Shown here: piece by piece, positions 44,877 through 54,033 of the stretch
Layout: every line of letters begins with the position of its first letter
How positions within the stretch are numbered: position 1 is the stretch's first letter
DNA from: Dyadobacter subterraneus
GTDB lineage: Bacteria; Bacteroidota; Bacteroidia; Cytophagales; Spirosomataceae
Assembly: GCF_015221875.1 (NCBI RefSeq)
Contig: NZ_JACYGY010000001.1
Coordinates: 2,108,001 to 2,172,000 of the forward strand
Length of the DNA stretch: 64,000 nt
Direction: 5' to 3'
Position numbers and translations under genes: made by a program
Notes under the pieces: generated by a model
Seen by the model: the letters and a program-made list of their open reading frames with translations, nothing else
Database searches by the model: none
What the model was told of the DNA's origin: nothing

Positions 44877-47300
44877 ATGATACAAAATTACATTAAAGTT
44901 GCCTGGCGTAATATGTTGAAGAACAAGGCAATTTCGTTCATTATGATTTTTGGGTTGGCTGTTAGTATAGCTGCTTTTCTCTTGATTACTCAATATGTAT
45001 TCTCTGAGTTTAGCTACGATCAGTTTCATACCAGTGCAGATAACATTTATCGGATTCGACTCGATGATTATAAACAGGGCGTTCTGACCAACAGCAGTGT
45101 AATTAGCTACCATGCCGAAGCTCCGGCCATAAAAGAAACCTTTCCTGAGGTTGAAAATTTCGTTCGGCTGCACCGGGCAGATGGTATGATCAGTTACCGG
45201 AAACCATCGGGAGAACTGGTCAGCCACCACGAGAAAAAGGCATATTATGCCGACTCTTCTTTATTCGATGTATTTTCATTCCCGTTGCTTCAAGGTGCTG
45301 CTAATCAGGTGCTGCGTCGGCCTGAATCCGTTGTAATTTCAGAAACAATGGCCCAGAAGTATTTTGGCCGGCAAAATCCGGTTGGCAAAACGCTTTCGTT
45401 AAGTTCAGATTGGCAGGGAGGAGACTACATCGTGGAAGGGGTGTTTGCTGATATTCCAGTGAACAGTCATATCCATTTCGATTTTGTTTTTGCCATCCAG
45501 AATCTGCTTAAAAATCAACAGTTTGCCAATGGAGGCTGGTACTGGACCAATTTCTATACCTATGTTCTACTTAAACCAGGTACCTTGCCAAAAGCATTGG
45601 AGAGTAGGCTGTCTGGTATAATCGAAAAACATATTGGTAAACAGCTGAAGAAGTATAAGGTCAGACAAACGTTCGTTTTACAACCCCTTCGTTCCATTCA
45701 CCTTTACTCTCAAACAGCATCAGAAATAGAACCAAACGGAAAAATTGGTATCGTTTATGTGCTTATTCTGGTTGCTTTTCTGATTTTAGCCATAGGCTGG
45801 CTAAATTATATAAACCTATCTATGGCCAGAGGTATCGAACGGGCTAAGGAGGTAGGTCTACGCAAATCACTGGGCTGTGAAAAACGGCAATTGATTCAGC
45901 AATTCTTTGTTGAGTCTCTGGGTTTTAACTTGTTATCAGTATTCATCGGAATTGGTGTTTTTTTACTCGCATTGGTAATCTTTTCTGATTGGATTCGGAC
46001 TACCAATGGCTTTTCCATGCTTCTGAATTCCTTATTTTGGATCGTATCCTTAACCGTTATTTTTCTCGGGTTTTTTCTTCCCGCATTTTACCCTGCTTTT
46101 GTTCTTTCCTCGTTTAAACCGATTGCAATTTTAAAAGGGTATCTGCCAAAGCAAACTGGTGGCGAATCGTTCCGTAAATCCTTGGTAGTGTTTCAGTTTA
46201 CAGCTTCGATTTTCCTAATTATTGCCACACTTGTCATTAATCAGCAGCTTACTTTCATGCAGCAGCAGGATTTGGGGATGAACATCAACCAGCAGCTTAT
46301 TGTCAAAGCCCCCAAAATATTACGAACAGACAGCTTTACCAATGACATTCGCTTTTTTAAGGACCGGATGTTATCTCATACCGGTGTACGCCAGGTAACT
46401 GCTTCCTCCGAAGTTCCGGGACAGGAAATTTTCTGGACAGTAGAATGGCAACGGTTCCATCAGCCTGCCGCCGAATTTAAACTATGCAGTATACTGGCTG
46501 TCGATGAAGATTTTATACCGACCTATAATATTAGGCTGGTGGCGGGACGAAATTTCAGTAAGGATTTAGTGCTTGATAACGAATCGGTTATTGTTAACAA
46601 AAGTGCTTTAAAGGCTTTTGGCTTTGCATCCGCTGAACAGGCAATTAATCAGGAAATTGGCAACGTGATACCTAAGAAAATTGTCGGAGTCGTCAATGAC
46701 TTCCATCAGCAATCCCTGAAAGCGGCAAATCGTCCCATTATTTTTCAGCATATACCCTGGAATAGTAGCTTTCTGACGATTGCATTGCGAAGCAATCATA
46801 TGGGGAAATCAATAGCAATGATTCAAGAAGACTATCAGGAAGCATTTCCCGGCAATGCATTTGAATTTTTTTACCTGGATGATCATTTTCAAAGGCAGTA
46901 CGAATCCGATGAACGGATAGCTGATCTGTTTAGTTGGTTTGCGCTGGTAGCAATTAGTATTGCCTGTTTAGGTCTTTTGGGTTTGGCGATGTTCACAGCT
47001 AAAAATCGCACAAAGGAAATTGGTATTCGAAAAGTGCTGGGCGCCAGCGTTGTCAGCGTCGCCATGCTATTGTCAAGGGATATTCTCAGGCCGGTGGGTC
47101 TGGCTATTCTATTAGCTTCGCCCCTTGGTTGGTACGCTATGACCTGGTGGTTACAGGACTTTGCATATAAAACTGACATCGAGTTATGGACATTTTTGGT
47201 TGCTGGTGTACTGGCAATTGGAATTGCCCTACTAACCGTAAGTTTTCAAAGTGTCAAAGCGGCGCTGACGAATCCCGTCAAGAACTTACGTAGCGAATAG
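44877..47300 (+). CDS. FtsX/MacB-like ABC transporter permease
   Basis: 807 residues, a full-length relative of the permease at 11136 but without the prefix domain: it opens MIQNYIKVAWRNMLKNKAIS with the first membrane helix at once. Both coupling motifs are present (RAKEVGLRKSLGCEKRQLIQ and TKEIGIRKVLGASVVSVA) as is the FQSVKAALTNPVKNLRSE end. No ATPase gene and no PadR nearby; the upstream palindrome may carry regulation. Likely stress- or signal-related permease. Confidence 0.92.
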   Translation: MIQNYIKVAWRNMLKNKAISFIMIFGLAVSIAAFLLITQYVFSEFSYDQFHTSADNIYRIRLDDYKQGVLTNSSVISYHAEAPAIKETFPEVENFVRLHRADGMISYRKPSGELVSHHEKKAYYADSSLFDVFSFPLLQGAANQVLRRPESVVISETMAQKYFGRQNPVGKTLSLSSDWQGGDYIVEGVFADIPVNSHIHFDFVFAIQNLLKNQQFANGGWYWTNFYTYVLLKPGTLPKALESRLSGIIEKHIGKQLKKYKVRQTFVLQPLRSIHLYSQTASEIEPNGKIGIVYVLILVAFLILAIGWLNYINLSMARGIERAKEVGLRKSLGCEKRQLIQQFFVESLGFNLLSVFIGIGVFLLALVIFSDWIRTTNGFSMLLNSLFWIVSLTVIFLGFFLPAFYPAFVLSSFKPIAILKGYLPKQTGGESFRKSLVVFQFTASIFLIIATLVINQQLTFMQQQDLGMNINQQLIVKAPKILRTDSFTNDIRFFKDRMLSHTGVRQVTASSEVPGQEIFWTVEWQRFHQPAAEFKLCSILAVDEDFIPTYNIRLVAGRNFSKDLVLDNESVIVNKSALKAFGFASAEQAINQEIGNVIPKKIVGVVNDFHQQSLKAANRPIIFQHIPWNSSFLTIALRSNHMGKSIAMIQEDYQEAFPGNAFEFFYLDDHFQRQYESDERIADLFSWFALVAISIACLGLLGLAMFTAKNRTKEIGIRKVLGASVVSVAMLLSRDILRPVGLAILLASPLGWYAMTWWLQDFAYKTDIELWTFLVAGVLAIGIALLTVSFQSVKAALTNPVKNLRSE

Positions 47301-47424
47301 GTTTGAAGTTTTACTTATGTTTCCCTCATTAGAATTGTGAATTTTAGATTTATTATACACTGGTTTAACACAGATATTTTCTAATGATAGGTTCGTTTAA
47401 ACTGTCGTTATTGAGATTTTTTGA

Positions 47425-47839
47425 ATTACGAACTATTTTAAGAAGTTGGAGCCTATCACTGTTATACTGCGAAATCCGCTTTTGCCGGTGTCTCAGGCGG
47501 ATCAGACGCATAAAGTAAGATTTAGCGATGACAATACTAGTGCGTTGATTAATGAATCGGGGCTTTTTTAAAATTGAAAGAATCGATCTGACAAACATTA
47601 AAAAAATCGAAATCCTTAGTGTACCGGACCAGAATGGGAATATGCTTCATTCCGGCAAGATTGAAGTACGTGCCAATGCTGTAAATGGAATTTTTTTAGG
47701 AAGGTTTTCAGGTAAATACAGTGATAAAATGGTTTTGAATGTTGCCAATCATGCAGCGTTTGGCTTAAAGAGCATTTATTTTGTCTTTAACGGCGCTCCC
47801 GTTACCATAAAAGCGATTAAACTTGGTCAAGGTGACTGA
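47425..47839 (+). pseudogene. Frameshifted C-terminal remnant, CBM6-like domain
   Basis: Two overlapping phases join into one protein-like run. Phase one (47425-47571) reads LEPITVILRNPLLPVSQADQ and SDDNTSALINESG; phase two (47552-47839) continues KIERIDLTNIKKIEILSVPD, KIEVRANAVNGIFLGRFSG and IYFVFNGAPVTIKAIKLG. The join needs one base shift near the T run at 47564-47569. The pattern (IDLTNIKKIEI, GKIEVR, IYFVF) resembles the carbohydrate-binding-type tail of Bacteroidota ThuA/PQQ-type dehydrogenases. No catalytic part was found, so it is a remnant. Confidence 0.65.
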
Positions 47840-48185
47840 GTGATTTTAGGCATTAGATGCAACTGCAACTGACTGAGGGTATCGGTTAATTAAAATTACT
47901 TGTTAACTACTGATTTTTAATACTTCAAGTCTGCCTCTGATTGCGCTTGTCCTTGATCAATTTGGGTTATAACTGCTTGACGTTATGACGCTCCCTATGC
48001 AAGATATTCGACGGACTAATGCCATTGATCGGTCAAATATCACTTTGAAAATAGCATTGATGGATTGGTCACGAATCTGCCCTTAATTCCTCAAATCATT
48101 TCCCCACTTACTGACCAGGTGAGTGCAACAGGCGTATTGATCTTCACTGTCGAACCGGTGTATCTGCCAATGTTTAATTTAAAAA
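47840..48185. other. Intergenic stretch before the hairpin array
   Basis: About 350 bp, no gene recognised. A short hairpin, CACTTAC...GTGAGTG at 48105-48125, precedes the array but does not share its core. Confidence 0.4.
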
Positions 48186-48583
48186 ATAAATGGCACCAGA
48201 CCTTCCGGTGCCATTTATCACTTTTGTGCGTAATTTGAAACATAAGCGCATAAAATTAAAAACTCTAAATATTTTTTGTCAAGACCGTTTAATAAGTTGG
48301 ACACAAAAATGGCGCCGGAAATTCCAGCGCCATTTAAGCTTGACGTTATTGCCAGTAAGAAAACGGATCCAAATGTAAAATGCCAGATTGCATTTGTCAA
48401 GTGTCTCATATTCAGAAGGTAATTATAAAAAAAGCACCGAAATTTTCGGTGTTGTTTAAAACACTAACTCTATACTTTTGTATGGTAAGCCCTACAAATT
48501 CAATAGCCAGACCCTAAGTTTGTCAAGCCATAGATGTGACAAGTAAACAGAAAAGAGCACCGGAATTTCCAGTACTCTTTTGC
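48186..48583. repeat. Array of four related hairpins, about 120-bp period
   Basis: Four palindromes have 21-nt cores at 48192-48212, 48311-48331, 48433-48453 and 48556-48576 (periods 119, 122 and 123). The cores align position by position, with shared start [AG]GC[AG]CC and A/T-rich centre, and pairs 1-21 and 4-18 change together (G-C to A-T), which indicates selection for the fold. Each is flanked by A-rich left and T-rich right arms. The 9-mer TTTGTCAAG occurs 24-28 nt before the second, third and fourth (48275, 48393, 48519). They could be tandem small-RNA units with terminators, or stacked mobile or regulatory repeats. Confidence 0.75.
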
Positions 48584-48594
48584 AATATTTCTCA

Positions 48595-48616
48595 CATCAG
48601 GTTTCGATACCTGATG
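48595..48616. repeat. Extra hairpin in the array flank
   Basis: Perfect 8-bp arms CATCAGGT and ACCTGATG around TTCGAT, 12 nt after the fourth unit. It shares no core with the array. Confidence 0.5.
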
Positions 48617-48680
48617 TTCAAATTTAGTGCTTTACAAAAGAAAAGAAAACGGTAAGTGGACAAAGTTGATAATAGCCTAA

Positions 48681-48710
48681 AAAAACCTCCTAAAAACGAG
48701 GGAAGGTTTT
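48681..48710. terminator. Fifth, unrelated terminator-like hairpin
   Basis: AAAACC and GGTTTT arms with partial inner pairing (TCC/GGGA), about 130 nt after the fourth unit of the array. TTTGTCA at 48721-48727 follows. Could be a decayed unit or an independent terminator. Confidence 0.4.
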
Positions 48711-48716
48711 CTAAGA

Positions 48717-49382
48717 AAAGTTTGTCAGACAACACCCCAAATGCTTTCTGCCCTGGTTGATGAAGTGGCAGGCGGTCGAGGCAGCGGAGCGTGTAGCTGG
48801 GCTACGAATTAAGTTATAAGATCAATGAGTGGCATTTAATTTCAAGTCAGTTGAATGTGAATGGGACCGGTCCCGCGCAACCACCGCTAAGCAGTCGCTG
48901 CTTCTCGCGGATGCTGTGACACTGCAAAGTTACAATCTGGTGCTAGCATTGCATTGTCGGGAAACTCGCATAAAGCCGCATTTAAATACCAACTTGGCTT
49001 CAAAGACAATAAGGGCCGAGCGACACCTACTTGATTACTTTTTAAGGCTTAACTAGGTAGGATTGAAGACAACTGGATATTCATCCAATCGGTACGGATT
49101 CCATTAAATCGGCAGCTACCCGGACCCGAACAGATGTCAAACAATTTTAGATGATTTACAGAGCATTTCTAAATTATTTGTGCTTTGATATATTTACATA
49201 ACTAAATAGTAGGGGTAATGCTTCTAGGATTTTTATGAGGTTCGATCTCAGTTGGATCACTAATAATCCAGATAAAAAACCTGGAAATTAATAGTTGGCA
49301 GTTTTTTTTTTTCTTTCATCCAGATTGCTGGAATTGGCAATTAATCCCAGACGGACTGGTACATTCATTAGTAACGCAGTGA
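48717..49382. other. Gene-poor stretch before the response regulator
   Basis: About 670 bp with no recognised gene. Around 48977-49045 a short plus-strand reading KYQLGFKDN looks like the recognition helix end of an AraC helix-turn-helix, interrupted by frameshifts, and may be a tiny AraC remnant; this is weak. Confidence 0.3.
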
Positions 49383-50123
49383 TTAAACCTGGTCTATCCC
49401 CAAACTCTTGAAAAGCTCCTCCTTATAGGACTTCCCAATCGGTATTTGCATACCTTGAATACTTAATTCGGTTGGAAAAATGTCCTCAATTAAATTGATA
49501 TTTACACAGTAACTTCGGTGCACGCGGACGAATATTTTTTGGCCAACTTGCTCCATAAAGTCACTAAGTGTCGAGCGGGCGATCACTTTTTTGTCTGATT
49601 TAAGGTGCAGGGTCACATAATTGGCATCACTTTCCATAAATAACAACTCGCTCAAAAATATTTTTTTAAAAACGTACCCCACTTTAACAAAAAGGAAGTC
49701 TTTCGAAGGTTTTTCTTCGAATTTGTCGGTCTTCCTTTCTAACCTTTTATCATTAAAATTATTAAATGCAATTTCTATCGTTGCATATAATTCCTCCTTG
49801 GTAAATGGTTTAACGATATAAGCATACGGTTTAACTTTTTTTGCGCGGTCTATTGTTTCAATATCACTGTTAGCAGTCAGGAAGATGAACGGAACATCAT
49901 ATAATTCATTCAGTTTCTGAGCCACATCTATTCCGTCTTTTTTCCCTGCGAGCTGAATGTCCAGCAGTACCAGATCAGGTTTATTCTCCTCTATCATCTG
50001 GATTGCCTCAGTATAGTTTATGACAGGACCACAGTGCGAATATCCCAGTTCGCCCAGTGTATTTATGATGGTTCTTGCAATCACCAATTCATCTTCTACA
50101 ACGCCTATTTCCAAAGATTTCAT
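49383..50123 (-). CDS. LytTR family response regulator
   Basis: 246 residues. Receiver: VVEDE, phospho-acceptor Asp55 in DLVLLDIQLAGKKDG, Lys in AYIVKPFTKEEL near 108. LytTR domain: KKIFLSELLFMESDANYVTL, KVIARSTLSDFMEQVG and FVRVHRSYCVNINLIEDIFP. Encoded 14 nt after the sensor kinase gene on the same strand, so a cognate pair. A candidate LytTR-type direct repeat lies upstream of the kinase gene at 53778-53815. Confidence 0.92.
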   Translation of the reverse strand: MKSLEIGVVEDELVIARTIINTLGELGYSHCGPVINYTEAIQMIEENKPDLVLLDIQLAGKKDGIDVAQKLNELYDVPFIFLTANSDIETIDRAKKVKPYAYIVKPFTKEELYATIEIAFNNFNDKRLERKTDKFEEKPSKDFLFVKVGYVFKKIFLSELLFMESDANYVTLHLKSDKKVIARSTLSDFMEQVGQKIFVRVHRSYCVNINLIEDIFPTELSIQGMQIPIGKSYKEELFKSLGIDQV

Positions 50124-50137
50124 ACGTTTAGGATCTT

Positions 50138-53100
50138 CTAATCCTGATTTTTCCGGATTTCCCGGTTGGTAAAATTGATAGTAAACAATGCTCCCCCCTT
50201 ATTTTCGTACCGTAGAGTGCCGCCAATTTGTCTGGTCAGATCATGAATCAGCCGCATGCCAAGGCTAGCGGCATTTGTCAGGTCGAAGCCAGCAGGCAGC
50301 CCGGGCCCGTTATCGCGATACTGCATTTGAAATTTGCCCTGATCCTTACAAACAACAACCAACGAGATCTCTCCCGACAGTGTGTCCTTAAAGGCATATT
50401 TGAAAGAATTTGAAAATAATTCATTCATGATCAAACCCAGCGGGACAGCTGTGTCAATATCCAAATGCAGTTCAGGTACAATAATGCTGGTTTTTATTCG
50501 ATTTTGCTTCTGAAATACACTTTCTATCTGGCTGCAAAGGTCGGTCACAAACCTTTTCAAATCAATGGTACTCAGGTTATCAAACTGATATGAATTCTGA
50601 TGTATCAGCGCCATACTTCTTACCCGGTTCTGACCTTCCCGAAGCGCATTCTTTGCGGTTTGATCACTAAGCATTTTGCCCTGCAGCTCCAAAAGGCCGG
50701 ATATAACCTGTAAATTATTTTTTACACGGTGATGAATTTCTTTCATCAGTACGTCCTTCTCAGCGAGAAGACCAGACTGATCGGAAAGTGATCTTTTCAA
50801 CTGGGCTGTCCTTTCACTCACGACCTGTTCCAATTTCCTTTTATCAACGGCGAGTTGCCTTAGCCTGATTTGCAACAAAAAATAAACAGCCATAACAATT
50901 AACAGGGCCGCGAATAAAAGAAACCACCACTGAAAATAGAACGGTTTCAAAACAGTTATTGGAATTGCTAATTCACTACGACTCCAGACGCCTTCACGGT
51001 TTTGTGATTTCACGTGCAAAATAAAATTCCCATAAGGCAATCCACTGATTCGCAGCGAGTTTTCATTGATAAATATCCATTCTTTATCCACTCCCTCTAT
51101 TTTATATGCGTAACGGTGCATTTTTTCTTTTGCAAAATCCAGCAGTTGAAATTCAAGTGTAAAGAATTTATCATCCGGTGACAGCGTAATTTGATTGGTG
51201 TGGAGCAGTTCGAGTGTTTTATTGACAAGGCCATTTTTACCATCCACAAATTGGCTGAAAGAAATTACTCGCAGAGGAATATCCACGGCATTAGTATCAG
51301 CAGCAAAATCTTTTGGATAAAATGCATTCACACCGTCCAGTCCACCAAAAAATAGCCTTCCGTCAACCGCTTTGAAAGAAGATGTTCTGTTAAATTCATT
51401 GTTGGAAATCCCGTCGGCTGTCGTGTACGTGCGTACTCCGAAAGTTTTGGTATCGAACCGAATTAATCCGTAATCTGAGCTAATCCAAAGATCACCCGCG
51501 CTGCCGGGCTCAATACGATAAAGTATATCAGATGGCAAACCGGCGGTCATATTAAATTGTCTGAAAGAATTATCAGCCCTGTCCCAGCGGTAAAGTCCAT
51601 CACCATGGGTCGCCAGCCAGAAAATACCACTGGAATCCTCATAGGCGTCCAGAAGGCTCAGCCTGTCGATGAATTTAGACTGGATTTTACTGGCAGACCA
51701 TTGTGAACCAAGAAGCGAGCGCTTACTATCAGCGGTAGCTGACTTACTGTTTTTAGCAGGAAGTGCCCCATTGATATTAAACAGCCCATTTTCCGCAACA
51801 GCCCAAATTCTCTTGTCTTTTCCCCGGAAAAAGCGGTAAACAAATTTTGCCACAGAACTGTTTTTACCGGTGTATGGGACTGAGTCAGATTTCCCACTTT
51901 TGGAATTGAAAAGAGAAAGTCTGTCCGACCTTCCCAATAATAATAATGTGTCGTTCAAAGAAAAAATAGACCATATTTCTGAGCCCCGCGTTTTTGGAAT
52001 CGCCTGCGTGCTGTTTTTCAACGGATCATAAGCGAATAATTCATAACCACCCAGATATAAAAGAGGTCCATGTTTCACAAATCCGTAATTTATCTCATGT
52101 TTTGTATTGCTTACGTTTTGCATTTTTCCATGGTTTTCAAGAAAAGTGTGTGACCATACGTTAGCCATCACTTTACCGCTGTCGTCAGCATAAATTCCCC
52201 TGACCTGATTGTTAGCTTCAATTTTCTGCTGGTTAACGGTGAAATATTGCGCAAAGCGATTTGTTTCAATTTTGAATTTCAAAACACCAATGGAAGTACA
52301 AAGCCAAAGATTTTTAAGATTATCGGTAAGAAGCTGATATACAGTTAAATTTTCAAAAGCCTTGTGTGCCGATTTTTCAATAATTTTTAAAAATGCTTTT
52401 TCAGTCCAAAGGTAGATGCCGTCACGTGTTGCATAGAATACACTGGATTTTCCATCCATTGTATTTGTTGCCTGTTGCCAGTATTTCCCTCTTAGCTGGT
52501 CTGTATTAAATCTGTTATTATGAGATGTAATTTCCTGCAAGCCATTTGCTGTTAGCTTTCCAATCTTGAATTTATTGGGCTCAGCTGTGGTCATGTACGT
52601 CAGGAGAAGTTCATGTTGGCTACTGAAACCGATCGGTAGCGATCTGAGTGCATCCTTTTGTGTAAAAGCTGTCACCGTATCTTTTGTAACCAGATACTGT
52701 TTGAATTGGTTAAAAATCTTTAATAGTGCTTTACCTTCACCAAACATACAAAAGGGTCCCGTTGTCCTGTAATCCAGTGAAGACACTACATCCGGACTGT
52801 CCCAATCTTTCATTTCGCAGCGAAGATTAAAACCTTTTTTTGAGGAATACTTCCAATATCTGAAAGGGTTTGCAGTTAAAAATCCAATTTCCCCAGTACC
52901 ATCATTCGATAACCAGTAAACGTCTTGCTCTCTGAAAGGCATTTTGGGAAATGCTGCCGCCAGAGTCTTTATTTGATGTGTACTTGCATCTATCACATCA
53001 ATTTTCCCATTCGTCGTAAGTTTAAAACCGGTGCTTCCATATCCAACAAAAATGTGATTTGCATCGTCTTTCGCCATGCACACCACTTTATTATCTTGCA

Positions 53101-53368
53101 GCTTTTGCCTTTGATGGGTAAATAGAAGACAATTTTCACCATCAAACCGGCTAAGTCCGTTGCGTGTGCCAAACCATAAAAAACCAGCATCATCCTGTAT
53201 GCCACAAAAAACCTCATGAGATGCAAGTCCGTCTTCGACAGACAAAATAGACTTAGAAATCGTAAATTTGGGCCCCTTATTTACTGCTACCTGCTGCGCC
53301 TGCGAAAGAGTCCAGGCAAATGCAAGTACCAATGTCAGCATACAGTGAATGAAAAGTCCACGTGTCAT
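50138..53368 (-). CDS. Two-component propeller sensor histidine kinase
   Basis: 1076 residues with a signal peptide (LTLVLAFAWTLSQAQQ). The periplasmic part holds repeated propeller blades (GLASHEVFCGIQDDAGFLWFG, GLNGLSRFDG-type repeats such as GLPSDILYRIEPGSAGDLWIS and SDYGLIRFDTKTFG) and a YYY domain (YAYKIEGVDKEWIFINENSL), then one membrane helix (about 785-805), a coiled linker and HisKA_2 with EIHHRVKNNLQVI (His near 879) plus HATPase with NELFSNSFKYAF. It senses an extracellular ligand and signals to the LytTR regulator 14 nt downstream. Unlike most propeller sensors it does not carry a fused AraC regulator. Confidence 0.93.
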   Translation of the reverse strand: MTRGLFIHCMLTLVLAFAWTLSQAQQVAVNKGPKFTISKSILSVEDGLASHEVFCGIQDDAGFLWFGTRNGLSRFDGENCLLFTHQRQKLQDNKVVCMAKDDANHIFVGYGSTGFKLTTNGKIDVIDASTHQIKTLAAAFPKMPFREQDVYWLSNDGTGEIGFLTANPFRYWKYSSKKGFNLRCEMKDWDSPDVVSSLDYRTTGPFCMFGEGKALLKIFNQFKQYLVTKDTVTAFTQKDALRSLPIGFSSQHELLLTYMTTAEPNKFKIGKLTANGLQEITSHNNRFNTDQLRGKYWQQATNTMDGKSSVFYATRDGIYLWTEKAFLKIIEKSAHKAFENLTVYQLLTDNLKNLWLCTSIGVLKFKIETNRFAQYFTVNQQKIEANNQVRGIYADDSGKVMANVWSHTFLENHGKMQNVSNTKHEINYGFVKHGPLLYLGGYELFAYDPLKNSTQAIPKTRGSEIWSIFSLNDTLLLLGRSDRLSLFNSKSGKSDSVPYTGKNSSVAKFVYRFFRGKDKRIWAVAENGLFNINGALPAKNSKSATADSKRSLLGSQWSASKIQSKFIDRLSLLDAYEDSSGIFWLATHGDGLYRWDRADNSFRQFNMTAGLPSDILYRIEPGSAGDLWISSDYGLIRFDTKTFGVRTYTTADGISNNEFNRTSSFKAVDGRLFFGGLDGVNAFYPKDFAADTNAVDIPLRVISFSQFVDGKNGLVNKTLELLHTNQITLSPDDKFFTLEFQLLDFAKEKMHRYAYKIEGVDKEWIFINENSLRISGLPYGNFILHVKSQNREGVWSRSELAIPITVLKPFYFQWWFLLFAALLIVMAVYFLLQIRLRQLAVDKRKLEQVVSERTAQLKRSLSDQSGLLAEKDVLMKEIHHRVKNNLQVISGLLELQGKMLSDQTAKNALREGQNRVRSMALIHQNSYQFDNLSTIDLKRFVTDLCSQIESVFQKQNRIKTSIIVPELHLDIDTAVPLGLIMNELFSNSFKYAFKDTLSGEISLVVVCKDQGKFQMQYRDNGPGLPAGFDLTNAASLGMRLIHDLTRQIGGTLRYENKGGALFTINFTNREIRKNQD

Positions 53369-53777
53369 TCCACCTGAATTTTAGGCATGGAAACTATTAA
53401 TAACCTGTCAGAATAAATGGGGTCTTCATCTACATTCAAATAGTTTGGTTTGACCTTTGAAGATGAGGAAAGAAGACTACTCACAATCGTTGCCTTCCTA
53501 ATTGTTCAACATTTTTTCGATGTAAAAAGAGTGGAACCGAAGCTGTGAATTTTAGTTCAAAGTAATAATAAAGTTGATTTCGGCTCGTACAAAATGACAA
53601 AATTTATTCACCGGTTACATTTGTCTCAGAGGATAGAAACGCACTTTACCACCGTTTTTTATCAGTAATTACAATTATCAAAAGCAGTTACAGATAGATT
53701 TACCGGCGAGATGTTTAAATTCCAGTTGGAAATCAACTACTGCCAACGAAAATTTTTATTCTACAACTTCCCTAACA

Positions 53778-53815
53778 TTCCGGTCTTCGTCCCTGATTTC
53801 CCGGCCTTCATCCCT
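53778..53815. promoter_or_regulatory. 21-bp-spaced direct repeat, LytTR-like site
   Basis: TTCCGGTCTTCGTCCCT (53778-53794) and TCCCGGCCTTCATCCCT (53799-53815) match at 14 of 17 bases and start exactly 21 bp apart, two turns of the helix. LytTR proteins such as AlgR and AgrA bind pairs of short direct repeats with about 21-22 bp spacing. A LytTR regulator and its kinase lie just to the left. Confidence 0.5.
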
Positions 53816-53975
53816 TTTTTTTGATCTTTTGGGCGCCTTGTACCACTTTCGGTAGCGGTTTAATGTCAAACAAATCAAGATCCCGTGATCAATGAATGAT
53901 GGCCGAGTTTCGCGTATCGGGCCTGACACTCTTAATTTTTATAAAACAGGAAACAACTGCATCATGCTGAAAACT

Positions 53976-53983
53976 TAAGTTTG
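53976..53983 (+). promoter_or_regulatory. -7 promoter box (TAAGTTTG)
   Basis: Exact TAnnTTTG match, 50 nt before the ATG at 54034 of the repetitive secreted protein gene. No TTTG -33 box at the usual distance. Confidence 0.5.
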
Positions 53984-54033
53984 ACATAACCGGTCTGCGA
54001 AATGACTTTAATACCAGAACCTTAATCAAAAAA

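Larger units (their letters stand above)
53369..54033. other. Divergent intergenic region with direct repeat and -7 box
   Basis: About 665 bp between the propeller kinase and the secreted repeat protein. Contains the direct repeat at 53778-53815 and TAAGTTTG at 53976-53983; no other gene seen. Confidence 0.6.

Noticed and set aside
48186-48583. CRISPR array for the periodic repeats
   Set aside because: Repeats are palindromic terminator-like with variable sequence, spacing is about 100 bp, and no cas genes are present.
48829-49056. 75-codon plus-strand ORF
   Set aside because: No recognisable family; only a weak AraC-like patch in another phase.
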